NCBI GenBank assembly: GCA_021234155.1 | Contig: JAJEKV010000168.1 | Location: 861,352 to 925,351, forward strand | Length of the DNA: 64,000 bases | Direction of reading: 5' to 3' | Source: Isoetes taiwanensis | Taxonomy: Eukaryota > Streptophyta > Lycopodiopsida > Isoetales > Isoetaceae | Part shown: positions 33,841-44,624 of the stretch, piece by piece | Layout: every line of letters starts with the position of its first letter | Numbering within the stretch: position 1 is the first letter of the stretch | Notes under the pieces: model-generated | The model's database searches: none | Told to the model about the DNA's origin: nothing | What the model saw: only the letters and a program-made list of their open reading frames with translations | Program-made: the position numbers and the translations under genes

Positions 33841-35441
33841 GGTTTATACATTGTATTGCTTCAATAGACAAAGTCAATCTGCATTGCTTAGGCATTATAT
33901 TAAATATATATCAACCATCATCTACAATTTAGAACAAACAAGCTATATGTGTTTCTCAAATATATCTTGCCTGGTTGACATAGTTCTTCAAAATATAAGA
34001 ACACTGATATGGAAGCTCTTTTTGCTTTGATCGTAAACCTAAAGCTAGAAATAATCATAGACAATGTTGATTTAAGGAGTTTCCTTGACAGAATCAATCA
34101 ACTTCTCATTCTCAAAAACATAACGATTCGACTCAAGTGAGGCCCAAGTCATCTTCATTAACAGGATAAATGCATCCTTATGCATTTGTGTAAATGCTTA
34201 GCATGGGCACTTAATCACCCAAGAAACGTTCAAGGCTAGTTTTAACAACTGGCAACCTTGATTCTTCCTGGGAACTGTCTTAGCATGCACTTATTTGGGA
34301 ATTGAATACTCTTGAAATTACATTGCTAAATTATAGAAATTAAGCTCTTTCAATTCAACAGTTTGATTAAGCCAGCATGATAGGATGATGTTAGAGTGGA
34401 TGAATGGATAGATACCAAAGACATATTAGACAACACGCTCAAATACTTTTCTCAAACTGTAAGCATGAACAAGTTTTCCCTAAGCTGTACACACACAGTT
34501 TCCACATGCATTAAGAAGACAAATAATAGATACACTGTCAAAGCAAATGCTATGATTCCAATTTTTTTCTTAACTTTTCCATAAAAGACTTGTTCTAGTT
34601 CAGAAAGGTACCAACCTTGAAGAATACGATGGTTCCAGCTTCAGGTCAATACCCACGAGCACCAGAATCCACGAATCCTTCAGCCCATAGACAACCAGTA
34701 CAGAAGCATTGCAAGCAGAAAAATTACTCCAAGAACTCAAAGCTGTGAAAGGCAGCAGGTACATAACGTTATGGTTCTAGGCAACAAAAAGACTTGACTT
34801 GTCGGACGAGATGAAAAGACTTGATGCTTATAGATTAGAAAAAGGCCCTGAAACTGTGAAAGAAAGAAAATCATGGAGCTTGCGCCGGTAACCTGCGTTG
34901 GAAGAGCAACCCAAGTGGATGCCGGACTAAGGAGTGATGAATGAGGAGGGCGGCAGAGAATTACTTGGGTTTTCTAATTTTCCTGGCCTTAGGATTCGAA
35001 ATTAGAGAATCGAACGGCTGAAAATGATTTTAGGTGACGTGGCTGGGCACGTGGCATGGCTAGAATTGCAACAAAGTGTGAACCTCGGGTTGGGCAACCC
35101 TGTTAATAAAAATAAAGATCGTGTGTTTGTGCAATCGCTCAAAGCTACAAAACAAGAGAAAACAAGACAAAACAGGTACGTATGGCCACCAGAGAGGAAG
35201 GGAGCAAAAAGAACAGCCTTCAGAAAATGAAAAGAATTGCTCGGTTCTTACGGGCGAGGGCAATGATCAAGCCTGAGGTGCTAACAGGGCAAGCGGAGGC
35301 GCTGCCCCGCAAAACAGGAGCGATGCTTTTAGGACGTCGTTCCGCAACAGCTCATGTGTAATTAATTTTCTAAGCCGTTCTTTTGCATAGATTGGAATCT
35401 AATGGTACAACAAGAGGCCAAGTCATTTTTCATTACACCTG
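33841..35441. other. Intergenic, no supported gene
   Basis: AT-rich to 34850, then mixed composition. 34965-35110 resembles 16505-16660. No coding frame could be supported. Confidence 0.4.
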
Positions 35442-35660
35442 TAATGGAGATTACAGATGAGCACAATTTGAAGCACTTTGTATTGAAAAGGAAGACCCTT
35501 TTTGTACAACGAAAGGCGGTTCCAGAAATAGGCAATATTGCCCGCCATGGTAGCTCCAAACTTAGCTCCTTAACTTACGGAACCCTAAGAATAGAAATCA
35601 GTAGAAAACATACCAACCAACAGTAACTTCTTGTTACATCTCATTTTGGAAACTCCAACA
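35442..35660 (-). repeat. Copia 3' LTR
   Basis: 219 bp, paired with 44406-44624. It starts TGTTGGAGTTTCC next to the polypurine tract at 35661-35671 (TTGAGGGGGAG on the element strand) and ends ...CTCCATTA. Confidence 0.88.
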
Positions 35661-35807
35661 CTCCCCCTCAAGAAGTTATCTGTTACAAACAATGCAGAAC
35701 TAATGGAAAACAAAACATAAAAGACAATGGAAAAATATTTGCAGAACTGACAGCTCAGGGTACTCTTGAGAAGCTCCCCCTCAAACGATATGGGGTCTGT
35801 TACTGGT

Positions 35808-36319
35808 TCAAACCTGCACCATGCCCATCTCATTGATGTACTCAACATGCCTTATCCTTCCAAGTGGCCTCATGAGTATATCTGCTATCATAAGATGAGT
35901 AGGTAAATACTGAATTGTCACCCTGCCCTCTTCCACCTTTTCCCGAGTGAAATGATATTGTGTTTCAATGTGTTTAGCTTTATAAAAATTGCTAGGGTTC
36001 TTGACCAAGCTTACAACTGCTTTATTGTCATTCAAAATCATTGTAGGCTATTCCTGTGGTGCGTCTAGATCCCTGAGCAGTCTTCTTAGCCAAATTGCCT
36101 CTTTGGTGGCAGCGCAAATAGCCATGTATTTTGATTCACACGTGCTTATAGCAGTTGCCTTTTGCTTTTTACTGCACCAACTAACCACTCTCCCTTGCAG
36201 TTTGAAATAGTATCCAGTACGTACTTGCGAGTAACAACTTCCCCCGCATGATCCGCATCCACTAGGCCTTCAAGAGTGATCTTGTTATGAATATGGTAGC
36301 TCGGGGGAATGGTCTTGGA
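35808..36319 (-). pseudogene. Copia RNase H region
   Basis: The minus strand gives ITLEGLVDADHAGE, then STCESKYMA, then NDNKAVVSLVKNPSNFYK and KHIETQYHFTREKVEEG, ending EMGMVQV and a stop. These are the RNase H motifs of Copia polyproteins (DADxAG, E and DN). There is a frame break near 36150 and a stop before the DNKA block. It is separated from the reverse transcriptase by the nested insertions. Confidence 0.85.
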
Positions 36320-37123
36320 TGTTAGTCTTGGTGGACTGGCGTGGGTGTCTAAGTTTGGCAAAGCATTGGCAAGGAAAGGCAATAAAAGCAATCTATGATC
36401 TATATTTATGATGCCAAAAAGGTTTAGCCAAATAAAAAAAGGGCTAAAGTCGTAGCAGAGACCTATAAATAGACCCTGAAATTCAGTTACATATACCTCG
36501 GCAACCAGAGCTTTGCTGGAGGCGATTCTTACTTCCTTGGAACCGGCTCAGAGTCTAGTTTCCGAATTGGGGTGGCACTTTTCGTGAGTCATCCGAATAA
36601 GAGAGATATAGCCAGAAGAGTGATAGGGGGTCAAAGAAGACTGCTCTACACATTCGCTCTTGAATTTGATTCTAAGAAAGCCATTACTTTTTCCTAAAGC
36701 TTCTGCTGTTCTTATTCAATAGCCTGTTACTATCCTAGAGCCTAACTCTTGGTGTCTTATATTGAGGACTGCTAGCTCGAGGGAGGAGCTACCAGTGGAA
36801 GCTGATTGTCAGGCCTTGCCATAATTCTGCCAATTCTTAGCACCGAATGACCCGGTTGGGTGGTGAACTATCATACATTGGTTATTGCATCTTGAGCTAG
36901 CTCTGGTTTTGGTGAACTAAAGCTTGGCAAATCTGAGTTATCCATGTAACTCATATTGTATGTTTGTTATAAATAGAGATCTTTTGTCATTGCTAATAGT
37001 TTGATTGTGGATTATGTAGCAATTCTGGATGGATTACAGATTAAGAGACCATGAATTGATTGAGAAGCCTTAAATAAGTTTCAAGAATATAAAAGGTATG
37101 GTTCATTGGTGTGATCCATAACA
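36320..37123 (+). repeat. LTR of another Copia-type element (plus strand)
   Basis: TGTTAGTC at 36320 and ATCCATAACA ending at 37123 give matching TGTTA/TAACA ends for an 804-bp LTR. CCTATAAATAG near 36466 is a TATA-like box. Directly after it, TTGGTATCAAAGCC (37125-37138) matches a Met-tRNA primer-binding site. Only about 30 bp of the element's interior follow before the TRIM. The remaining interior and the second LTR are missing, so this is a remnant inside the larger Copia. Confidence 0.65.
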
Positions 37124-37152
37124 ATTGGTATCAAAGCCAGGCTATTCCTAAA

Positions 37153-37483
37153 TGTTACGCACTAGCACCTCTAGTGATAACCAACACATCAAAAGGGCGG
37201 ATCCTTCAAGGAAATCGTTATCCAATGGACCCCAAGGCTTTAACCCATACCCCACAGAACATATCAATTCCCCTCCCCCCCCTCCTCGAGATGCTTGCCC
37301 TCAAGCATGTGGAACACACCAATGTTGCCACGAGGAATTGAACCTTGGCTCTGATACCAAATGTTACGCACTAGCACCTCTAGTGGTAACCAACACACCA
37401 AAAGGGCGGATCCTTCAAGGAAATCGTTATCCAATGGGCCCCAACCTTTCTAGGCTTTATCCCATACCCCATAGACCATATCA
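37153..37483 (-). mobile_element. TRIM element, copy 1
   Basis: This miniature LTR element of about 330 bp has terminal repeats at 37153-37266 and 37362-37483. On the element strand a TGGTATCAGAGCC primer-binding site follows the first repeat (37347-37359), and a purine-rich GGAGGGGGGGGAGGGG-type tract precedes the second (about 37267-37282). There is no coding capacity. It is the same family as 51615-51925. The flanking five bases do not match (CTAAA versus GATCT). Confidence 0.85.
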
Positions 37484-37637
37484 GATCTGAGTGCCAGTAT
37501 CACCTTGGTAGCAAAGTCCTAGTCGCGGGGCATGTTACAGATACCTTAGGATGCGTTTTAAAGCCTGCTAGTGGCTTGCACCGAGACATTCCATGAATTG
37601 GCTGACACTGATAATACTTGCTGATATATTTGGCGGA
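37484..37637 (-). pseudogene. Copia reverse-transcriptase segment between insertions
   Basis: One frame gives VLSVSQFMECLGASH, QALKRILRYL and RLGLCYQGD, the C-terminal end of a Copia reverse transcriptase. It joins the part beyond the hAT-like element (SIVGSLMHLMV at about 39885-39915). That continuity shows the hAT-like element landed inside this gene. Confidence 0.75.
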
Positions 37638-38621
37638 CTGCATACCAAGGTTGTTTTCGTATGCGTACGTAACATATATGGATGTACCGTACCTTGTATT
37701 CCGTACTGTACGTCTCGTACTTTAAGAAAATAAGGTAAAAGAAAATTGTGTATATTTGTAAATGGTTAGAAACCCTAAGAAGTTTTTCCCCTTTCTCATA
37801 TTGTCTCGTGACCTAATAGCCGCCAAGTCGAAGCCGTTCATGCTCTTACAGATCGGAGCAGCTTTGGGGTCGAAGAGCAGCTTAGGTATACTTACAGGGA
37901 TCGCGAAGAAGTTTAGGGTCAAAAAGGCATCTTAGGGCTTCTCCTTCCTTGCTCTTTGGACGGATTTAGTGACCTGTAAGAGTTTAAGGAAGATGTAAAA
38001 GTAATATTTTCGATCTTTTCTTCCAGGCAGTTATCTTTTGAAACTGAAATCATCCTTGTATACCTCCTAGATGTTTTCAGCATGCCATATTAGCAGGTAA
38101 GAGTGTTTGAACCTGCTTTTTTCTTTCATTTTGGATCTAATATCAATTTCGGCCATTCACAAGATGTTTGCAGCTTGGTACACAGTTCGATCAGACTCTT
38201 TAAGCAAGTAAGAGTAATAATACTTGGAGTTTTTGCTTTCATTGTCTTGAACTAAAGTATGGCCCACTTACAAAGTTTGTCTGTTGCAGAGTACCAACAG
38301 CTCTACATGATTTGTTTTGTGCTTCTACAACACCAGCTCAGATAATAGGAAGAGGCGATGGCTGCAACTTCTCAAACTGGTAATTGCTATGCTCCAAAGG
38401 TCCTCTTACTGGTACTCTTCTAGTAGCTATATGCTAAAAAAGCAAAATGCATGTTTAAAGGTTTTGCTAAGGCAACGTACATATTAGATGTTATGCTCAA
38501 GTTAAACAGGCATTTGTCTTACTATAAATAGAGAGCATTTAGCTCTGATTCTTGCATGATTATAGACTGGAACTATAAGTCTTCGTTGCACGATTTTTTG
38601 ATGTTAATTCTCATTTTAATA

Positions 38622-39110
38622 GAATAGAATAGAATAGAATAGGTTTTTAGTGTCCACGGAGACCAATTGGCCTATGGGACCCAAACAAAACCGACATTGA
38701 TTAAAAACCCCGCCTGGCGGGTTTTCGAGGGAAAACCTTAGCAAGTAATAAGCATGCCGCACACCGCATACAATTGCATAGGACAGTTCAATACCGCCCC
38801 ATAGGACACAAACGAAGTCCGCATCCATAACCTCCCCGAGCTATGACCCCAACAAACCCACCGACGCCGTGAGTCAATAACCGATGCAACGGCCGCCGTG
38901 CACTAGTAATCGAACATATCACTCTCTGATATGGGCAAATGCCGGGCAGATCCGAGGGCATGACATTCATCCTCAATCGCCGGGTGGCAACACCGCAAAG
39001 CCTTTGCTCGTGGCTTCCGGCCCAACGCCCTGTTTCAATGCGGAGGCGATGTGCACCGGTGCGAATGGAAGCTATAAGTCTGCGCTTCTTTATGAGCAGC
39101 TGGGTGTACA
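38622..39110 (-). repeat. GC-rich insert with (TATTC)n tail
   Basis: On the minus strand a GC-rich stretch ends in TATTCTATTCTATTCTATTC at about 38622-38641, like a retroposon tail. Its 38698-38760 part is related to the hairpin repeat at 12815-12893. No flanking duplication was found. It may be a SINE or a LINE 3' end. Confidence 0.4.
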
Positions 39111-39178
39111 AGTACTGGTGTGGGCCTCTTGTGAGCCTAGGATTGACTTGCTGCTGATAGTGTGCCAGCTTAACGTGC

Positions 39179-39240
39179 GTAGCAGCAGACTTGTGATAGT
39201 AATAATGCATAGTAATAATGCAGCAGCAGACTTGTGATTA
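39179..39240 (+). repeat. Short tandem duplication in the hAT-like element
   Basis: AGCAGCAGACTTGTGAT appears twice, around two copies of AGTAATAATGC. This is a local duplication with no coding meaning. Confidence 0.6.
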
Positions 39241-39882
39241 TTATACATCTGTAAGTTTCTTATATAATGTCTTGTTTCATGTTTACTTACTCAGAGACCA
39301 TTTCCTCTTGCACAGAATGGTTCTACGAGCGTGTGAGCAGCAGCTGTTGCAAAATGAGAATACTCCTGGTATAAGAAATGAAAAACTTGAAATTAATTAT
39401 TATTATTGATTTTTGAAATCTCTGATATTAATGTTTGAAATTTTTGCAGATCAAATGTGCAACATTAGATGCCAAATCTATTAGGTGTCGAATGTTTCTA
39501 ATTAGACTGATAGATTGACCAGAAATTTTGAGTAAAAACTATTGCAATGACTATTAACTATTCAAATTTTTCAATTGCCCATTATAATAATTTTGTTTTA
39601 AGCTCCAATTATTCGGCTTAGATTTTTATAATGGTCTGTTTTCTTCAAATATTGTGGTTCTACAAAAAACTGGAAATACAAATGAAATGAAAAGTACTTT
39701 ATGTAATGTAATGCATTAACAACGTACTTTACGCATTACACGCACATAATACCAAATATAGCAACTCATGAAAAACATACACAAAGTACGTAAAACCTGG
39801 AAGGTACGAAAAAGGTACAGTACGTTAGAAGCCGTACTGTACGAGTACAATACACTACGGACGTGACTACACTGCTGCATAC

Positions 39883-40755
39883 CATTAAATGCATGAGGGA
39901 TCCAACAATACTCCGATAGAGAACTCTCTTCAAATGTCAAGGCCGGACGCGGGGTGAGTACTTACAACATACGGTGAGGTCCGTGATGTTGCGCTTTTGT
40001 AGGAGAGGTTCAACAGCCTTTTGCTCGTGTAACGTGATGGATTTGGTTGGTTCGATCTCGCCGCACCGCATGCCTAAGAATTATTTTTCAGGCACCTAGA
40101 TCCGCCATGCAAAATTTTTGTTCCAACGAAGTCTTGAGTCGTGGTCATGAGGAACCGAAATTGGCGTTTAAGATAAAATCATCAACGTAGAGGACCACGA
40201 TGATGAGCTTGTTATCAATGGTCTTTACATATACATTCCTGTCAGCCTCACTCCGGCGAAAGCCTTGACTGGAAAAGAAGGAATCGATGGTTCTGTACCA
40301 TAAGCGTGGAGATTGCTTGAGGCCATGAATGGCCTTTTTGAGCTTGCACACCTGCGTTTCTTTGCCTTGCACTGGTACCCTGGTGGTTATCTAAGGTACA
40401 CCTCTTCATCAATTGTGCCATGCAGAAATGCTGATTTCACCTCCATTTGTTGAAGATCAAGGTCAAGTGCTGCTGCTAAAGCCAGAACAGTGCGAACAAA
40501 GGACAACCTCGCTACAAGAGCATAAGTTTCATGGAAGTCAATGCCAGGAGTTTGGGAGCATCCGCGTGCTACTAGCCTAGCTTTAAAATGGGAAATTTGA
40601 TTGTTCTCATCATATTTTAGTTTAAAAAGCCACTTACAGGTGATTGCCTTGCGCCCTTTGGGTGGATCAGCGAGGACCCATGTTTCATTTTCCATGAGAG
40701 AGTTGTACTCGTCATCCATGGCCTGCTGCCACTGCTTGTGTTCAGGACTGTTCAT
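39883..40755 (-). pseudogene. Copia reverse transcriptase, main part
   Basis: WQQAMDDEYNSLMENETWVL, CKWLFKLKYDENNQI, HFKARLVARGCSQTPG, MEVKSAFLHGTIDEEVYL, KKAIHGLKQSPRLWY and the catalytic YVDDF (about 40170-40184) follow in the normal Copia order. A stop at about 40386 and frame breaks after the YVDD box disable it. It ends where the hAT-like element begins. Confidence 0.9.
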
Positions 40756-42455
40756 TGCCTGGAAGTAGAAGGTAGGTCCACAAAAGTTGTGCTATGGAGA
40801 GCTATGTAGGCTGATCCACGGGGTTTTCGGCTACTAAGATAGTCCAACATTCTATCAGTAGGCTTTGTATGTCTAGCTGATCTTCTAGGTAGAGCTTCGT
40901 CAATTGTCAACTGTTCATCTGCAGCAGGGTGCTCATCATGATCACTTTCATCCCCTCCTGACTCTGGTTCAGATGGAATTTCAGCCTCACTTACTAGCAC
41001 ATCATGTGTGGTTGCATCCACTTCTGATTCAGAGTCACTAGAGCTGCTAGCTTCATTTGTGTGGTCAAGTGTTAAGGGATCAGATTTTGGTGGCTTGAGA
41101 TTCTGCCCTATGCTGTAATCTTGCTTATTAAAGACCATACTTCGATGAATTATCATTTTTCTAGTGGAGGGAACGTAGAGTTTGTACTCCTTTGTGGTAC
41201 CATCATACACAACAAACATGCAAGGAACAACTCTATGACCAAGTTTACCAGATTTCCTTTCACCTTTGGACAAATAGACATATGCAGTGCACCCAAAAAT
41301 TTTCCAGTCATTTACAGCAGGTTTGTGTCCAGTCCACGCTTCTTTTGGAACGCACCCATTCAAGGCTTTAGTGGGTACACGATTGATGATATGTACTGCG
41401 GTGTGTGTTGCCTCAGCCCAAAACTTGTGCTCAATGTTCTTAGACAGAAGCATGGCACGGGCACATTCAAGGACAATTCTATTTTTGCGTTCGACAATCC
41501 CATTCTGCTGATGCTCATGTGCTACAAAACTCTCATGAGCAATACCAAAGGTGGTCCAAAACTCAGAAAACTCATCATTGTTGAATTCTCCCCCTTGATC
41601 ACTACGTATTGTTTTGATTCTTTTCTCAGCAAAAATTTCAGCCATTGCTTTCCATTGCTTGAACAACTCAAATACATCAGATTTATACGTCATAAAGTAA
41701 ATCCAATTTTTGTGCGTGCAATCATCAATAATGAGCAGGAAGTACCTTGATCCTCCTAAGGATCTTACACGAGATGGCCCCCAAACGTCCATGTGTACCA
41801 GCTCAAGTGGGTAGCTTGCTCTTGTGGCTGCTAGTTTGGGATATGATTTTCGAGCCAATTTCCCTAAAGCACATCCCTCACAGATGCCCGAGGGCACTTT
41901 TATCTTTGGCATTCCCACTACATAGTTTTTCTCCCTCATCTGCTTCATAGACTTGAAGTTGTCATGGCCCAACCTCTCGTGCCATATCTGGTTTGCATCC
42001 ATTGTAGATGCATTTAAAGTTGTTTTCTTTTCTTGACTCCAATTGAGTTTATACAGGCAGCCAGTTCTTTCCCCTTTACCTACAATCACATTGGCCTTCT
42101 CCTTGATTAGACACTGTCCTCCTCCAAAGGTGACATACAACCCTGCGTCATCCATTTTTGAAATGGAGATCAGATTCACCTCCAAGTCTGGAACATAGAG
42201 AGTATTCTGCAATTGTATATTCCCCGTGGGGATTCTGATTATGACGTCTCCATTCTCTTTGATTGGGAGTTTGCCCTTTCCAATCTTTACTTTACTGCCA
42301 TTGAGCATTTGCTTGAATTCTTTGAACAATTCTCTTTGACCTGTCATGTGGTCACTTGCTCCGGAGTCGAGGAGCCAAGTGCCTTGAGCCACTTCCGCTA
42401 TAAGGCTAAAAGCCTGTACATCTCTGAGGCTGCACCATGGATCAGCTGCTTGCAT
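40752..42455 (-). CDS. Copia protease-integrase segment of the polyprotein (567 aa)
   Basis: This is the longest intact frame of the element. The protease active site DSGASDHM is near residue 31. The integrase zinc region has WHERLGHDN and CEGCALGK. The catalytic core shows VHMDVWGP (D), IRSDQGGEF (D) and NGIVERKNR (E). A Ser/Asp/Glu-rich linker then leads to the reverse transcriptase. The frame ends in a stop overlapping the start of the RT frame (40755-40752), so the polyprotein is now split. Family role: maturation of the polyprotein and insertion of the cDNA. The element as a whole is defective. Confidence 0.92.
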   Translation of the reverse strand: MQAADPWCSLRDVQAFSLIAEVAQGTWLLDSGASDHMTGQRELFKEFKQMLNGSKVKIGKGKLPIKENGDVIIRIPTGNIQLQNTLYVPDLEVNLISISKMDDAGLYVTFGGGQCLIKEKANVIVGKGERTGCLYKLNWSQEKKTTLNASTMDANQIWHERLGHDNFKSMKQMREKNYVVGMPKIKVPSGICEGCALGKLARKSYPKLAATRASYPLELVHMDVWGPSRVRSLGGSRYFLLIIDDCTHKNWIYFMTYKSDVFELFKQWKAMAEIFAEKRIKTIRSDQGGEFNNDEFSEFWTTFGIAHESFVAHEHQQNGIVERKNRIVLECARAMLLSKNIEHKFWAEATHTAVHIINRVPTKALNGCVPKEAWTGHKPAVNDWKIFGCTAYVYLSKGERKSGKLGHRVVPCMFVVYDGTTKEYKLYVPSTRKMIIHRSMVFNKQDYSIGQNLKPPKSDPLTLDHTNEASSSSDSESEVDATTHDVLVSEAEIPSEPESGGDESDHDEHPAADEQLTIDEALPRRSARHTKPTDRMLDYLSSRKPRGSAYIALHSTTFVDLPSTSRQ

Positions 42456-43610
42456 TCATTAAAGTATGAAATACAAAGCTGCACCCATGGACACTTAAAG
42501 AGCACAATGTGCATCGACCACACGACTCTCCCCAAAACAATACCAAATAGCTGCAGCAAGTTATATCCCCATGGTCAGTTGCATCATTTGCCACAACTGA
42601 ACACTAACTGTTGTATCCATGTGCTCCTGCTTTTGTGTCTTCAAAACTCCATTTATATTCTCTTCTCTCTGTGTTACAAAGGCTCATGCTACAGACACAA
42701 ATGATCACTGGACGAACTGTCATCTGAATCTGAATCACTTTCTGGCTTTTTCTTAGTCTCACCTTTGCTTGGGGCTTTATGTTTCCTTTTCCTCTTATCC
42801 TGCTCGATAAATTTGCCGATGCCCATGTCTATTGCAATTGAAGCACTTGGTGCGGTCTCTCCTCCTTCTTGCCTCATAACCAAGGCTTGTCCTTCTTTTG
42901 TCGCTTGTCTTCTTGCTACCAAATTTGGTTGATCTCTTCCATCGAACTGCTATGTGCCCATTCAAGTTGCACATGTTCTACTGAGCCTATAAGATTCTTC
43001 ACATTGTTATGTGTTGAAGGCAGACCAATCAACAATGCTCCTACAAGAAGATCATCATCTATTCCCTTTTCCATTCCCTGCAACCTTTATCTTGGAGATA
43101 ATCTCCTCTGCAGAAGAATATTCTTTCAGTTTGGTAGTGAAGATTACAGCATAAAGGTTTGCCTACTGGGAGAAGTGCTTCTTCCTATAAATTATTGAGA
43201 GCTGTTCCCATGCATCCTTTGCACTATCTGCTGCCTCAACTTGGGCAATCATGGTATCATCTAGATACCTCATCATTTTATTTCTAGCCTCCCAGTCCCT
43301 TTGCAACCACTTAAGCGTGGCCTCGCTTCGTTTTCATTTTGTTGCCAAGGATTCATCAGAGGTACTTGATTCCTTTGCTCCCTTTACTATCTGGGCTGAT
43401 GTTAGGGAAGGCCTCAAGATTGTAGCCGCTGGCTTTGGCTCATCACCGTAGACAATATGCCAAAGCCCCTTTGCGCCAATTTGCCTCTAACCTTTATAAA
43501 CCAAGAGAAGGCATTCAAATGGGATAGCTTCTCGCCTTTCCCATTTGCTCTCTTCTTATGAGATCCGGTCGCCTCGCCTTTAATCGTACGCTTCCTCGAT
43601 ATCATAATAG
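42456..43610 (-). pseudogene. Copia gag, decayed
   Basis: Scattered minus-strand frames. A zinc-knuckle relic KCFNCNRHGH lies at about 42832-42861, with the last Cys lost by mutation. Next to it is a basic/acidic linker (HKAPSKGETKKKPESDSDSD). The N-terminal gag region around 43440-43600 is frameshifted. Confidence 0.7.
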
Positions 43611-44470
43611 AGATTACGATGAGCACAATCAAGCACTTTGTATTGAAAAGGAAGACCCTTTTTGTAATAACGTGAAATGTCGTGGCGCTTTTTCTGCCCC
43701 TAGTCCAATCGTGGTGATGCCAATGCGGACATCATTCTTTTTACGTAGTGAAGCTTCAAAGTCATTTTTTTTTTTGCTTCCAGCTTCTCAAGTTTTTACC
43801 CTACATTCTTAACTTCAATTGATATTCAACTTTTTACCCTACATTCTCATATGTCGGAATTAAATCCGTAATTTTAAGGCATTACGTAGATAATAAGGCA
43901 AACTAAGCATAGATTTACGCTTAAACACAATAAATTACAAACATCACACAACAAATAATAGCTCAAGTGCGTACAAGATTCAAATTCCAAAGATTTGATC
44001 CAATTACTTCAGCTTGAATCATGAGTTACAAAAAAAAACACGTAAATCATAGTTCGTAACCTACTTTTTAGATTAAGATGCAACACTCGCCTTTAGTCGC
44101 AAAAATGCCGCAGAGCCTCACGCCGCCATAGTCTGGCCGAAAGAACTTGGCCGGGTGGAGGGAGGGAAAGAAAATGACAGAGAAGACAAACAAGAAGGTT
44201 TTCGCCACGTCGGCAGAAAAACTGCCACCTTGTCATTCACGTTTTAGGAATGCCCCCACGGCTTAAATTCCGTGGGGGAAACATTTGCCGACGTGCGGAG
44301 CGCGGAGGCAAATGTTGACCCAGTAGAAGGCATTCAAATGGGATCCCATTTGCTCTCTTCTTCTGAGATCTGGTCACCCAGCCTAATCGTGCTGCTCTGA
44401 TACCATAATAGAGATTACAGATGAGCACAATCTGAAGCACTTTGTATTGAAAAGGAAGACCCTTTTTGTA
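43506..44470 (-). repeat. Duplicated Copia 5' end
   Basis: 43506-43672 (gag start, altered primer site, first ~70 bp of LTR) is repeated at 44325-44470 with small deletions. About 650 bp of other sequence separates the copies and includes two hairpins (CCCCCACG at 44253 with CGTGGGGG at 44271, and CATTTGCC at 44282 with GGCAAATG at 44307). It may reflect a tandem insertion, a partial LTR-LTR duplication, or an insertion into the leader. Confidence 0.7.
44394..44405 (-). other. Copia primer-binding site
   Basis: TGGTATCAGAGC on the element strand, directly beside the 5' LTR. It is complementary to the 3' end of initiator Met-tRNA, the usual Copia primer. Confidence 0.85.
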
Positions 44471-44624
44471 CAACGAAAGGCGGTTCCAGAAATAGGCAAT
44501 ACTGCCGCCATGGTAGCTCCAAACTTAGCTCCTTTAACTTAAGGAACCCTAAGAATAAAAATCAGCAGAAATCATACCAACCAACAGTAACTTCTTGTTA
44601 TGTTTCATTTTGAAAACTCCAACA
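44406..44624 (-). repeat. Copia 5' LTR
   Basis: 219 bp, paired with 35442-35660. It starts TGTTGGAGTTTTC and ends CTCTATTA next to the primer-binding site. Confidence 0.88.

Larger units (their letters stand above)
37646..39874. mobile_element. Non-autonomous hAT-like transposon
   Basis: The element is 2229 bp, flanked by a perfect 8-bp duplication CTGCATAC (37638-37645 and 39875-39882). The ends CAAGGTTGT and, in reverse complement, CAGTGTAGT are imperfect inverted repeats beginning with CA. GTAC-rich subterminal sequence lies inside both ends (37665-37725 and 39780-39855). An 8-bp duplication is characteristic of hAT elements. No transposase is encoded. The interior carries a GC-rich block with a (TATTC)n tail (38622-39110), which may be a further nested retroelement. 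Confidence 0.75.
35442..44624 (-). mobile_element. Ty1/Copia LTR retrotransposon with nested insertions
   Basis: 219-bp LTRs lie at 35442-35660 (3') and 44406-44624 (5'), starting TGTTGGAG and ending CCATTA or CTATTA on the element strand. I counted about 13 differences between them, so this is not a recent insertion. A primer-binding site lies at 44394-44405 and a polypurine tract at 35661-35671. The flanking 5-mers ACCTG and AACTG match at four of five positions. Gene order is gag, protease, integrase, reverse transcriptase, RNase H, which is the Copia order. The RT/RNase H part is interrupted by a hAT-like element (37646-39874) and by an LTR fragment plus TRIM (36320-37483). Confidence 0.88.

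Noticed and set aside
30951-33932. Many long frames on both strands
   Set aside because: GC-rich decayed LINE. Only fragments on the minus strand match LINE domains; the rest are shadows.
35427-35441. 15-bp TTTTCATTACACCTG shared by both Copia flanks as a long target duplication
   Set aside because: Copia elements make 5-bp duplications, and the second copy (44637-44651) lies 12 bp beyond the LTR within a local duplication. The adjacent ACCTG/AACTG fits better.
37111-37490. Frames over the TRIM at 37 kb
   Set aside because: They are read across LTR, primer site and purine tract. The same DNA is non-coding in the intact copy at 51.6 kb.
38340-39370. Captured host exons inside the hAT-like element
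   Set aside because: A possible exon pair (ATGGCTGCAACTTCTCAAAC and a 39313-39368 piece) has splice-like borders, but the peptide is too short and unrecognised.
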